Made by a program: the position numbers and the translations under genes
Shown here: positions 8,715-16,334 of the stretch, one piece after another
How positions within the stretch are numbered: position 1 is the stretch's first letter
How the letters are laid out: each line of letters begins with the position of its first letter
The notes under the pieces: generated by a model
Told to the model about the DNA's origin: nothing
Database searches by the model: none
What the model saw: only the letters and a program-made list of their open reading frames with translations
NCBI RefSeq assembly: GCF_002196855.1
Contig: NZ_NIPW01000005.1
Coordinates: 1 to 64,000 of the forward strand
DNA length: 64,000 nt
Source of the DNA: Haematobacter genomosp. 1
Lineage (GTDB): Bacteria; Pseudomonadota; Alphaproteobacteria; Rhodobacterales; Rhodobacteraceae
Direction: 5' to 3'

Positions 8715-9782
8715 CTACTCCTCAGCCGTTGTCTCCGCCCGGTCATCACCGCTGAAAAGCGACCAGACCGCGATGAAGAGCGCGGCGATCAGCGGGCCGA
8801 TGACGAAACCGTTCATCCCGAAAAGTGCGAGCCCCCCCAGCGTCGAGACCAGCACCATGTAGTCCGGCATCCGCAGATCCTTGCCCACCAGCGGCGGCCG
8901 GAGCAGGTTGTCCACCAGCCCGATGACGAAGACGCCGACCCCAACCAGCAGCGCTCCTTTGAGATAATCTCCCGTCATGAAGAAATAGACGGCGACCGGC
9001 CCCCAGACGAGTGCTGCCCCCACCGCGGGCAGGAGCGAGAACACGGCCATCACCACACCCAGCAGCAACGCGGCCTCCACCCCCATGAGCCAGAGCGTGA
9101 CCCCGCCTATCGCCCCCTGAACGAGCGCGATGATGAGGTTGCCCTTCACCGTCGCCTTCACCGCGGAGGCGAAACGGCTGCCGATATATTCGGTGTGCTT
9201 GGGATTGAGCGGGCTGGAGCGGCGGAGCTGGCTGACGATTTCCGGCCCGTCGCGGAACAGAAAGAACAGGACGTAGAGCATGACGCCCAGGCTCACCGTG
9301 AACTGGAGCGTGTCCTGCCCGATGGAGACCAGACGGGTGGCGATGGTCTGGCTCGCGCTGGCAAGGAAGGAGGTCACGCGCTGCTGGATGTCCTCCAGGC
9401 TGCCGATCTGAAGCCCTTCCAGCGCCCGGTTGACGAAATCGGGCATGCTTTCGCGGAAGGTGTTGAAGACTTCGCTGAAATCGATCTGCTGGCTGGAAAG
9501 CCGCTGGTAGAGGCTGGCCGCCTCCGCCGCCAGAAGGCCAAGGATGATGACGCCCGGAATCACCACGATGCAGACGCAGACGAGCAGACTGCCCAGAGCG
9601 GCATAGCCGCGACGCTGGTTGAGCTTCGCCGTGAGCCAGCGTTGCAGCGGATTGAACAGGATGGCGAGGATCACCGCCCAGAGCACCGCGCCGTAATAGG
9701 GCAGGAGGAGCCAGGCGAAGGCGATGGTGACAAGGACGATCAGGGTGACGAAGCTGGCCCGCTGAACGGACGGCGGCGTCAT
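8715..9782 (-). CDS. AI-2E family transporter
   Basis: 355-residue membrane protein of the AI-2E/TqsA-YdiK family (PF01594) with about seven or eight hydrophobic segments. It has the usual central soluble stretch (about 95-160) and the conserved C-terminal hydrophobic pairs around GLVDNLLRPPLVGKDLRMP. Members export small molecules or act as Na+/H+ antiporters, so the family name does not fix the substrate. The gene converges on ocd with nine bases between stops and no obvious terminator. It lies downstream of the Hsp70-like gene on the same strand. Confidence 0.85.
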   Translation of the reverse strand: MTPPSVQRASFVTLIVLVTIAFAWLLLPYYGAVLWAVILAILFNPLQRWLTAKLNQRRGYAALGSLLVCVCIVVIPGVIILGLLAAEAASLYQRLSSQQIDFSEVFNTFRESMPDFVNRALEGLQIGSLEDIQQRVTSFLASASQTIATRLVSIGQDTLQFTVSLGVMLYVLFFLFRDGPEIVSQLRRSSPLNPKHTEYIGSRFASAVKATVKGNLIIALVQGAIGGVTLWLMGVEAALLLGVVMAVFSLLPAVGAALVWGPVAVYFFMTGDYLKGALLVGVGVFVIGLVDNLLRPPLVGKDLRMPDYMVLVSTLGGLALFGMNGFVIGPLIAALFIAVWSLFSGDDRAETTAEE

Positions 9783-9912
9783 CGTCCAGCCCTCGTCTGG
9801 CGGTGCATTCGCCTGTCGGCGGCTGCCGCGATCCGATCGCCGTTCGTCATCTCTGTCCCTCGCGTTTTACTTGCCATGCAGGATAGCGCGATCCCGCCCG
9901 CGAGAAAGGCCG

Positions 9913-11070
9913 TCAGGCGACGGGTTCTTCCGCGAGGGCGAGGGCGAGGCCATCCACCACCGCCGTAAAGGCATGCGAGCGTTCGATGCGGGCGGCGGGG
10001 CACAGGCGGCGGGCCTCCTCCGCCACAAGGCGCATGAGGCTGGAGCCGCCGACGAGGATGACGGTGCCGACGCTTTCCGGCGCAATGCCGGCGAGATGCA
10101 GCGTGTCTGCCGCGGCTCTGGCCAGTTCGGCGCGGTGATTTTCGAGCGCCTTGTCCAACGAGGCGCCGGTGACCACGGGGGCAAGGCCGCGCTCGATCAT
10201 GCCCATGTCGATGACGCCCGCACCCTCCGGCCCGTTTGCGGCGATCTTGCCGTGCTCTACCGCGAAGGCGAGTTCGTGGCCCAGCTCCTCCTCCAGCACA
10301 GCAGAGAGACGCTCCAGTTTCTCCGGCTCCGTCGCGAGACGGACCATCCGCGCGACCTCCCGGCGGTTCTCCGGCGTATAGACGAAGGGGATGCGGCTCC
10401 ACGTCGCCAGATCGACATAGAGCGCGTTCGGCATGGGCAATGTGCCCGGTCCGATCTCCCGCCGCAGGCTGCTGCCGTGGCCGAGTTCAGGCATCGCATG
10501 GGAGAGCGAGACGGATTCGTCGAAATCCGTGCCGCCAAGCCGAATGCCGTGGCTGGCAAGGATGCGGAGCCTTCCGTCCTCCATCCGGTAGACGGAGAAG
10601 TCGGACGTGCCGCCGCCGATATCGACGACCAGACCGACCTTCCCCGTGGCGCCAAGCCCGTGGCTGGAGAGGGCCGCGGCCTCGGGTTCCGGCATGAAAC
10701 GGACGGAGGTGAAGCCCGCCGCGGCATAACAGGCCGCGAGGTCGGCCTCCGCCCGCTCCTTCACGGTCGAGAGGAAGGCGGTGACGACATCGGCCAGCGT
10801 GCGGCGCCGCCCTCCGATGAGCCGGGAGTCATGGAACAGCGCGGTGCCGAGGACGCTTTTCAGCGCGCGCATGTAGCGCCCTTCCTCTCCGGCGATCAAC
10901 GCCTCGCCCGCCGCCTCGCCGATCTTCATCGCGCCGCCCCGCGCGGGAAAGAACACGGCGGTGGGCAGGGTGTCGCTGTCCGCTTCGAGCGGCAGGCGGC
11001 GCAGCCCCTCCGGCGTCAGGATGGCGACGGCGGAATTGGATGTCCCGAAGTCGATGGCAAGCGTCGGCAT
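9913..11070 (-). CDS. Hsp70-family ATPase (YegD-like), apparently with an internal deletion
   Basis: 385 residues consisting of an actin-like ATPase core without a substrate-binding C-terminal domain. Phosphate-1 motif is LAIDFGTSNSA (4-14), phosphate-2 VVDIGGGTSDFSV (about 147-159) and the adenosine motif VILVGGSSLM (near 340). Between the helix ending STVKERAEAD (about 101-110) and AACYAAAGF, family members normally carry about 25-30 more residues including the strand equivalent to DnaK VITVPA; here they are absent in frame. Repeated RAEA-coding sequence at the junction suggests deletion by slippage. It may be inactive or altered. The neighbouring ABC genes are 85 bases upstream on the same strand. 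Confidence 0.8.
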   Translation of the reverse strand: MPTLAIDFGTSNSAVAILTPEGLRRLPLEADSDTLPTAVFFPARGGAMKIGEAAGEALIAGEEGRYMRALKSVLGTALFHDSRLIGGRRRTLADVVTAFLSTVKERAEADLAACYAAAGFTSVRFMPEPEAAALSSHGLGATGKVGLVVDIGGGTSDFSVYRMEDGRLRILASHGIRLGGTDFDESVSLSHAMPELGHGSSLRREIGPGTLPMPNALYVDLATWSRIPFVYTPENRREVARMVRLATEPEKLERLSAVLEEELGHELAFAVEHGKIAANGPEGAGVIDMGMIERGLAPVVTGASLDKALENHRAELARAAADTLHLAGIAPESVGTVILVGGSSLMRLVAEEARRLCPAARIERSHAFTAVVDGLALALAEEPVA

Positions 11071-11154
11071 CTCTGTCTCCCGTGGCGGCGCGAAGGAGGG
11101 GAGGTATCAGAGAAGCCGGAGCGGGTTCAACCGCAGATCCCGTCAGCGCCAGGC

Positions 11155-12192
11155 TCAGCGCCAGGCAAGGAAGCGCTTCTCGATCAGGCCGATGACGAAA
11201 TTCACGATCAGCCCCATGAGCGACAGGATCGTGACGCCGGCAAAGAGCTTCTCCAGATCGTAGAGCGACCCGGCTTCGAGGATATAGGAGCCGATGCCGT
11301 ATTGCGCGCCCAGCATCTCCGCCGCGACCAGCAGGATGATGGCGATGGAGATGGATACCCGAAGCCCCGAGAGGATGGCCGGGAAGGCGCCCGGCAGCAC
11401 GATCTTGCGCACGATCGACCACCATGACAGGCCGAAGCTCTGCCCCATGCGGATGAGCGACCGGTCCACGTTATCCACCGCCCCATAGGTCGCCACCACC
11501 GTGGGAGTGAAGGTGCCGAAGGCGATCAGCGCGTATTTCGATGTCTCGTCGATGCCGAACCAGATCACGAAAAGCGGGAGCAGGGCGATCTTCGGGATCG
11601 GGAACAGCGCGGCCACCAGCGGGACCAGCCCGGCGCGGACATAGCTGAACAGCCCGATCATCACGCCGACGGAAACGCCCACGACGATGCCGAGGCTCGC
11701 CCCCACGAACAGACGGTGGAGCGAGGGCAGCAGGTGACGCCAGAGGTTTCCGCTCTGCCACAGTTGCACCAGCGTCTCCAGCACCGCGGAGGGCCGGGGC
11801 AGGGTGAGGCTGGAGATGACGCCCGTGCGGGTGCCGACTTCGGCCAGCAGGAGGATGAGCGCAAAGAGGGCGAGCGCCACGCCGCGCACTGGCATGGGCG
11901 CGAAGCCGCCGCCGCGAAACGGGACGGGCCGGGTCTCTGCCGCCGCAGTGCCGGAGCGGCCCGGGATCGCGGTTGGCGTATCGGAGCCCGCGCCCGCCGT
12001 GGCAGTATGAGGCGCAGGTTCGGAGGATGTCGCGGCCTGCAACGCGGCGGAGGAGGGCGCGTCTGTCCGTGCTGCTGCGGGCGCAAATACTCTCGGCGCG
12101 GATGCGGGCTGCGGGTTCGGGGCGCTGTGGTCGGTGGCTCCGTCGATGTCAGGCATCGGCACGGTCGTCGGGCGGCGGGTCGGATCAGCCAT
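11155..12192 (-). CDS. ABC transporter permease (SsuC/TauC/NrtB type) with long N-terminal extension
   Basis: 345-residue BPD_transp_1 permease. Six hydrophobic segments occupy about residues 95-345, including the EAA-like loop near SLIRMGQSFGLSWWSIVRKI. The first about 90 residues are an unusual Ala/Pro/Ser/Thr-rich, probably disordered extension. The start at 12192 has AAGGAG and overlaps the ATPase gene end by eight bases; an in-frame ATG at 12225 is rejected as it has no ribosome site. Third gene of a binding protein-ATPase-permease operon for sulfonates, nitrate, taurine or similar; the substrate cannot be fixed from sequence. Confidence 0.87.
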   Translation of the reverse strand: MADPTRRPTTVPMPDIDGATDHSAPNPQPASAPRVFAPAAARTDAPSSAALQAATSSEPAPHTATAGAGSDTPTAIPGRSGTAAAETRPVPFRGGGFAPMPVRGVALALFALILLLAEVGTRTGVISSLTLPRPSAVLETLVQLWQSGNLWRHLLPSLHRLFVGASLGIVVGVSVGVMIGLFSYVRAGLVPLVAALFPIPKIALLPLFVIWFGIDETSKYALIAFGTFTPTVVATYGAVDNVDRSLIRMGQSFGLSWWSIVRKIVLPGAFPAILSGLRVSISIAIILLVAAEMLGAQYGIGSYILEAGSLYDLEKLFAGVTILSLMGLIVNFVIGLIEKRFLAWR

Positions 12193-12952
12193 TGACCAGC
12201 TCCTTGTCAGCGGCGGCGGCCTCATCGCGCATGAGCGACCACAGCTGTTGCTGCTTGGCCTCCAGCGCGGGATCGCCCAAGCGGCGGTCAGCGAGGGGGG
12301 TGTCGATCTCCACGATCTCCCGGATCCGGCCGGGGCGGCGGGAGAGGACGACGACCCGGTGGCCGAGCCGCACCGCCTCGTTCAAGTTGTGCGTCACGTA
12401 AACGGAGGTGAAGGGCTGACGTGTCCAGAGCGTGACGAGATCGTCCATCAGCAATTCGCGCGTCTGGCTGTCGAGCGCGGAGAGCGGCTCGTCCATCAGC
12501 ATGACGGCCGGGCGGACGGCCAGCGCCCGCGCGATGGCGACCCGCTGGCGCATCCCGCCGGAAAGCTGCTTCGGCAGCGCCTTGCGGAAATCGCTGAGCC
12601 GGGTGCGGGCGAGCACGTCGGTCACGATCTCCTCCACCTCCCGGCGGGGCAGGCGATGATCCTCCAGCACGAGGCGGATGTTGCCCTCCACGCTCCGCCA
12701 CGGCAGCAGCGCGAAGTGCTGGAACACGTAGGTGAGGGGGTTCAGCGATCCCGCGGGCGGCGCCCCGATCTGGAGCACCTGCCCGGACGTGGGCCGCTCC
12801 AACCCGCCGAGGAAGCGCAGAAGCGTCGACTTGCCGCAGCCGGAGGGCCCGATGAGGCAGAGGATCTGTCCCTCCGGTATCTCCAGGGAGATGTCGCGCA
12901 ACACCTCCACCGGCCCGTAGGAATGGCTGATCTGGTCGAGCTTCAGGTCCAT
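12185..12952 (-). CDS. ABC transporter ATP-binding protein (SsuB/TauB type)
   Basis: 255-residue ATPase with Walker A GPSGCGKST, signature LSGGMRQRVAIARAL and Walker B VMLMDEPLSALD, in the spacing usual for the nitrate/sulfonate/taurine subfamily. It ends where the permease starts (eight-base overlap) and begins six bases after the binding-protein stop, so all three genes are one transcript. Confidence 0.9.
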   Translation of the reverse strand: MDLKLDQISHSYGPVEVLRDISLEIPEGQILCLIGPSGCGKSTLLRFLGGLERPTSGQVLQIGAPPAGSLNPLTYVFQHFALLPWRSVEGNIRLVLEDHRLPRREVEEIVTDVLARTRLSDFRKALPKQLSGGMRQRVAIARALAVRPAVMLMDEPLSALDSQTRELLMDDLVTLWTRQPFTSVYVTHNLNEAVRLGHRVVVLSRRPGRIREIVEIDTPLADRRLGDPALEAKQQQLWSLMRDEAAAADKELVNG

Positions 12953-12958
12953 GGCGGG

Positions 12959-13984
12959 TCAGAGCGTTTTGACGTAGCTGGTATCGAACAGCTGCGCTTC
13001 GGTCACGGTGTCTTTGACCATGCCCTCCGACCTGAACCAGTTGAGCTGCTCCACGCAGCTTCCGAGCGAGAGCGCGAGACCCGGGTTGATCCGCATCGCG
13101 CCGTCGATCAGGTTCTGCTTCGCCGTGTCGAACGGGCTGTCGCTTTCCACATATTTGTGAACGATCCGGGCCAGCGCGTCGCGCTCCTCCTCCGTCGCGG
13201 TATTGTCCACGAAGGCCGCGTTGTAATCGGCGATCGCGCGGGAATAGGCGGCGACGAAAGCCTCCGTCATCGCCCGCTCCTCCGCCGCGTTCCGGGTGGA
13301 GGTGAAGGCGGTCGTCACCTGGTAATCGGGCGCGTAATCGGAGACGAGGCCGATCTGCTGGGCCGCATTCTCCCGGATCATCTTGCGCGCGACGTTCGGC
13401 TGAATGGCCCAGGCGTCGATCTGCCCGGTGGAGAGCGCGCCCACGATGGCACCGAGCTTCTGGAGCGGGCGGAGCTGGATCTCGTCCATCGGGATGTTGT
13501 TGGCCTGTGCGATCTTGTGCGCCATGAAGTGGAAGGACGACCCCGCCGTGGTGATGCCGAAGCTGTGGCCCCCGAGCTTGGAAGGATCGGTCAGCCCTGC
13601 CTCATGCGCCTTGTTGGAGGCGAGGATGACGTTGCCGACAAGGCCCTTCTCCTCCGACAGCGCGCCGCCGATCACCTTGATCGCGTCCTTCTCGGCAAGG
13701 CTGATGAGCCCGCCGCTCATCGCCGTGACGCCGAAATCGGCATCGCGGGAGGCGATGGCGACCGCCATGGGCTGCGCCGCCTCGAAGAATTTCAGCTCGA
13801 TGTCGAGACCCGCGTCCTTGTAGTAGCCGCGCTCGAAGGCGATGAAGCTCGGCGCGTGGCTGGCAAGGTGCAGGACGGCAAGATTGCGTGTCTGGGCTGC
13901 CCGCGCGGGCAGGCCGACCGCTGCAGCGGTGCCAAGCGCGCCCAGGCCGATCAGCGTCTGGCGGCGGTTCAGGGTGATGGTCAT
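12959..13984 (-). CDS. ABC transporter substrate-binding protein (SsuA/NMT1-like)
   Basis: 341-residue periplasmic binding protein. It starts with a probable Tat signal peptide (NRRQTLIGLGALG, cleavage near ARA-AQT about residue 28). The mature protein has the family opening NLAVLHLASHAPSFIAFERG, followed by GYYKDAGLDIELKFF. Relatives bind aliphatic sulfonates, nitrate, taurine or thiamine precursors; ligand unknown. The ATG at 13984 follows GGAGGAGGAG, whereas the open frame upstream to 14122 lacks family sequence. Confidence 0.87.
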   Translation of the reverse strand: MTITLNRRQTLIGLGALGTAAAVGLPARAAQTRNLAVLHLASHAPSFIAFERGYYKDAGLDIELKFFEAAQPMAVAIASRDADFGVTAMSGGLISLAEKDAIKVIGGALSEEKGLVGNVILASNKAHEAGLTDPSKLGGHSFGITTAGSSFHFMAHKIAQANNIPMDEIQLRPLQKLGAIVGALSTGQIDAWAIQPNVARKMIRENAAQQIGLVSDYAPDYQVTTAFTSTRNAAEERAMTEAFVAAYSRAIADYNAAFVDNTATEEERDALARIVHKYVESDSPFDTAKQNLIDGAMRINPGLALSLGSCVEQLNWFRSEGMVKDTVTEAQLFDTSYVKTL

Positions 13985-14244
13985 CGTCTCTCCTCCTCCG
14001 GTCGTGTCGCGCGGGGAGGTCTTCCCCGGCACGGGTCGTGCGCCGCGCCTCGTCGCGGGGCCAGAGGCACGGGGGAGGGCGCAGCTTGCGTTCCCCATGC
14101 CCTCCTGCGGCAGAGAATGCAATGCCCATTGGCTTTTCGCGGGTGCAAGGGGCGGTCTCAGCTACTGTGCGGCTTGCCTTCGCGGGGTTGCGGCGGCACT
14201 GTCGCCCGACGCCGGAGGGGCGGATGCGAGAGGGAGACAAGCCG

Positions 14245-15258
14245 ATGAAAGCCATTGGATACCGGGAGCCGGGCGCCATCGACCGGGGGGACGCGTTGCA
14301 GGATATCGAGCTGCCCCGGCCCGTACCCGGCCCGCACGATCTGCTGGTGGAAGTGGCGGCGGTCTCCGTCAACCCTCTCGACACGAAGGTGCGGCGGCGG
14401 GCCGGAGCCGGGGGCGACGGCTGGAAGGTGCTGGGCTGGGATGCCGTCGGCCGCGTGGTGGAGACGGGGGCGGCCGTCACCGCCTTCAAACCGGGGGACG
14501 AGGTCTGGTATGCCGGCTCCATCACCCGTCAGGGGAGCAACGCGGAGTTCCATCTGGTCGATGAGCGGATCGTCGGGCGGAAGCCTGCCAGCCTGTCGAT
14601 GGCGGAGGCCGCGGCGCTACCGCTGACCGCGATCACGGCGTGGGAGATGCTCTTCGATCGGCTGGACGTGCGCCGTCCCGTGCCGGGGGCGGCGAATGCC
14701 ATCCTCATCATCGGCGGGGCGGGGGGCGTCGGCTCCATCGCCATCCAGCTGCTCCGCGCACTGACGGATGTGACGGTCATTGCCACCGCCTCCCGCCCCG
14801 AGACGCAGGACTGGGTGCGGCAACTCGGCGCGCACCACGTGATCGACCACCGCCAGCGGCTTGCCCCGCAGGTGGAGGCACTGGGGATCGGCGCGCCTGC
14901 ATGGGTCTTCTCCATCACCCAGAGCGGCGCGCATGCGGCGGAGGCGGCAGAGGCCATCGCGCCGCAGGGCCGCTACGGGCTGATCGACGATCCGGTCGGG
15001 TTCGACATCCTGCTGTTCAAGCCGAAGGCGGTGTCGGTCCACTGGGAATCCATGTTCGCGCGCGCCGTCTTTCAGACGCCGGATATGGGAGAGCAGGGCA
15101 AGCTGCTGACGCAAGTCGCCGACATGGTGGACGCCGGTCGCCTTCGCACCACGGTGACGGAGGTCATGCGACCGATCAACGCTGCCAATCTGAAAGCGGC
15201 ACATGCCAAGATCGAGAGCGGCACCGCGCGCGGCAAGATCGTTCTTGAGGGATTTTAG
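14245..15258 (+). CDS. Zinc-type alcohol dehydrogenase family / quinone oxidoreductase
   Basis: 337-residue MDR-superfamily NADPH oxidoreductase of the ZADH/quinone-oxidoreductase-like group. An N-terminal GroES-like domain covers about 1-130. The Rossmann motif GGAGGVGSIAIQLL lies near residues 155-168. Structural-zinc cysteines are absent, as in zinc-free quinone reductases. The ATG at 14245 follows GAGGGAGA; longer upstream frames are not supported. Its C-terminus, GKIVLEGF, is the usual family end, but the TAG stop is contributed by the terminal inverted repeat of a miniature element (15256-15412). No operon partner; substrate unknown. Confidence 0.87.
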   Translation: MKAIGYREPGAIDRGDALQDIELPRPVPGPHDLLVEVAAVSVNPLDTKVRRRAGAGGDGWKVLGWDAVGRVVETGAAVTAFKPGDEVWYAGSITRQGSNAEFHLVDERIVGRKPASLSMAEAAALPLTAITAWEMLFDRLDVRRPVPGAANAILIIGGAGGVGSIAIQLLRALTDVTVIATASRPETQDWVRQLGAHHVIDHRQRLAPQVEALGIGAPAWVFSITQSGAHAAEAAEAIAPQGRYGLIDDPVGFDILLFKPKAVSVHWESMFARAVFQTPDMGEQGKLLTQVADMVDAGRLRTTVTEVMRPINAANLKAAHAKIESGTARGKIVLEGF

Positions 15259-15412
15259 CAGGCTGCTGGAAAAGGCTTTCAGGTCTGCATTGAGGCGAAG
15301 ATCATTCGCATCTGACGAAATACAGCCGGAAATTGACGCGGTTCTGGTCATCCGGGAGCCGATTTGCCAGTTTCCAGAGTATGACAGTCAGGACTTTTAC
15401 GGCAGCCTGCTA
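15256..15412. mobile_element. Miniature inverted-repeat element, copy 1
   Basis: 157 bp bounded by perfect 10-bp termini TAGCAGGCTG...CAGCCTGCTA; the similarity continues inward (GGAAAAGGC against GTAAAAGTCC). No coding capacity. The interior aligns with copies 2 and 3, for example GGCGAAGATC shared with copy 3, and a TTCGC-N-TGAC-N-CCGG(C)GAAA block shared with copy 2. The left end provides the stop codon of the upstream oxidoreductase gene. The CAGGCTG...GAAAAA ends resemble those of some IS1182-like insertion sequences, so this may be a non-autonomous derivative; that assignment is inference. Confidence 0.65.
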
Positions 15413-15614
15413 GAGCCAGCGGACTGCCTTCGGGCCGGGCCGAACTCGGCTTCGCCCGCCTGCTGCCGCCCCGGGGAGGAGCGCGCCGCTTCCCGGGGCC
15501 TTGCAGGAGGAGCGCGAGTGCTCAACCGCCTTCCCGTTCCGATTGGACGCGCTGCGTGTTTGAAGGATGCTGCGGGGTTCCGGGAAGCACGGTTGCTGTC
15601 TGAACCGGGCTTAA
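15413..15614. other. Intergenic stretch between element copies 1 and 2
   Basis: About 200 bases of GC-rich sequence. No credible gene, hairpin terminator or RNA was recognised. Confidence 0.5.
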
Positions 15615-15764
15615 CAGGCTGCGGAAAAGGCTTTCCAATTCTGCGATGGCGCTGAAATCGTTCGCGAGGTGACCAATCCGGCCGAAAATCCATTCATTTC
15701 CGGCGAACCCGGGCCGACCTTCCGGTTGCCGGGCATGGCGCTTCAAGTCTTTTTCATCGGCCTG
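15615..15764. mobile_element. Miniature inverted-repeat element, copy 2
   Basis: About 150 bp. The left end is CAGGCTGCGGAAAAGGCTTT and the right end, read on the minus strand, CAGGCCGATGAAAAAGACTT, so the termini are imperfect inverted repeats. The interior aligns over most of its length with copy 1 (TCTGC..., ATCGTTCGC..., ATCCGGCCGAAAAT). More diverged than copy 1. Non-coding. Confidence 0.6.
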
Positions 15765-16212
15765 CCAATGGTTTCCGTGATTGCCTCAAGGGTCTGGCCT
15801 TTCCACATACCAGAAAATCCACCGCCGCCGGGCAGGACAGCTTCCGGCGGACTCGGGTCGGCCACATCCTCTCGTGTCCTCAATTCGGTGATCCGCGCGA
15901 GGGCGATCTGCGAGGAGCGGCTTGTCATCGAAACGCCTTTGCCTCCGTGGCGCGCTGGCACAGCCCCTCCCGGGGTTCCGGCGCAGGAGACTGGCGCGAG
16001 TACGCTCGCCCCGCATGGGCCGCGTGGAAGGGGTTGCCGCCAAGGGCTGCGGCGGGACGGGCGGACGGAGAATCATCGGCGCGCGCGCGTTCAACCCTTG
16101 CGGGTGGTGCAACCCTGAACTGGCGTGCGGCGAGGGCGTGCCGTTTTCAAGGCGGATCGCTGCGCGGTGCTCCTGTCGCGCGCGCAGCGGGATCCCTTCG
16201 TCATGGAGCGAC
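15765..16212. other. Intergenic region upstream of the BisC-type gene
   Basis: About 450 bases without a supported gene. A 72-codon minus-strand frame at 15743-15961 has no recognisable domain and runs into element copy 2; it may be a gene remnant but I do not call it. Confidence 0.45.
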
Positions 16213-16260
16213 GATTGTCATGGTGTTGTCGTGCCGGTTGTCATGGCGGTTGTCATGGGG
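16213..16260. repeat. 12-bp tandem repeat, four units
   Basis: Units of the form GRTTGTCATGGY, for example GGTTGTCATGGC, repeat four times without gaps. Each differs at one to three positions, with the second unit most diverged. The array lies 74 bases upstream of the molybdoenzyme start, within the promoter or leader interval. Confidence 0.7.
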
Positions 16261-16334
16261 GCCCCTTGCGGCGGCGCTTGGCGGGGTTATGGTCGTCGCA
16301 CCCGCAGGGCTGCGGGATCCAACGGGGGCCAACC

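Noticed and set aside
15743-15961. 72-codon minus-strand frame near element copy 2
   Set aside because: No recognisable domain, no ribosome site, and its end runs into the element terminus. Possibly remnant coding DNA but not supportable.
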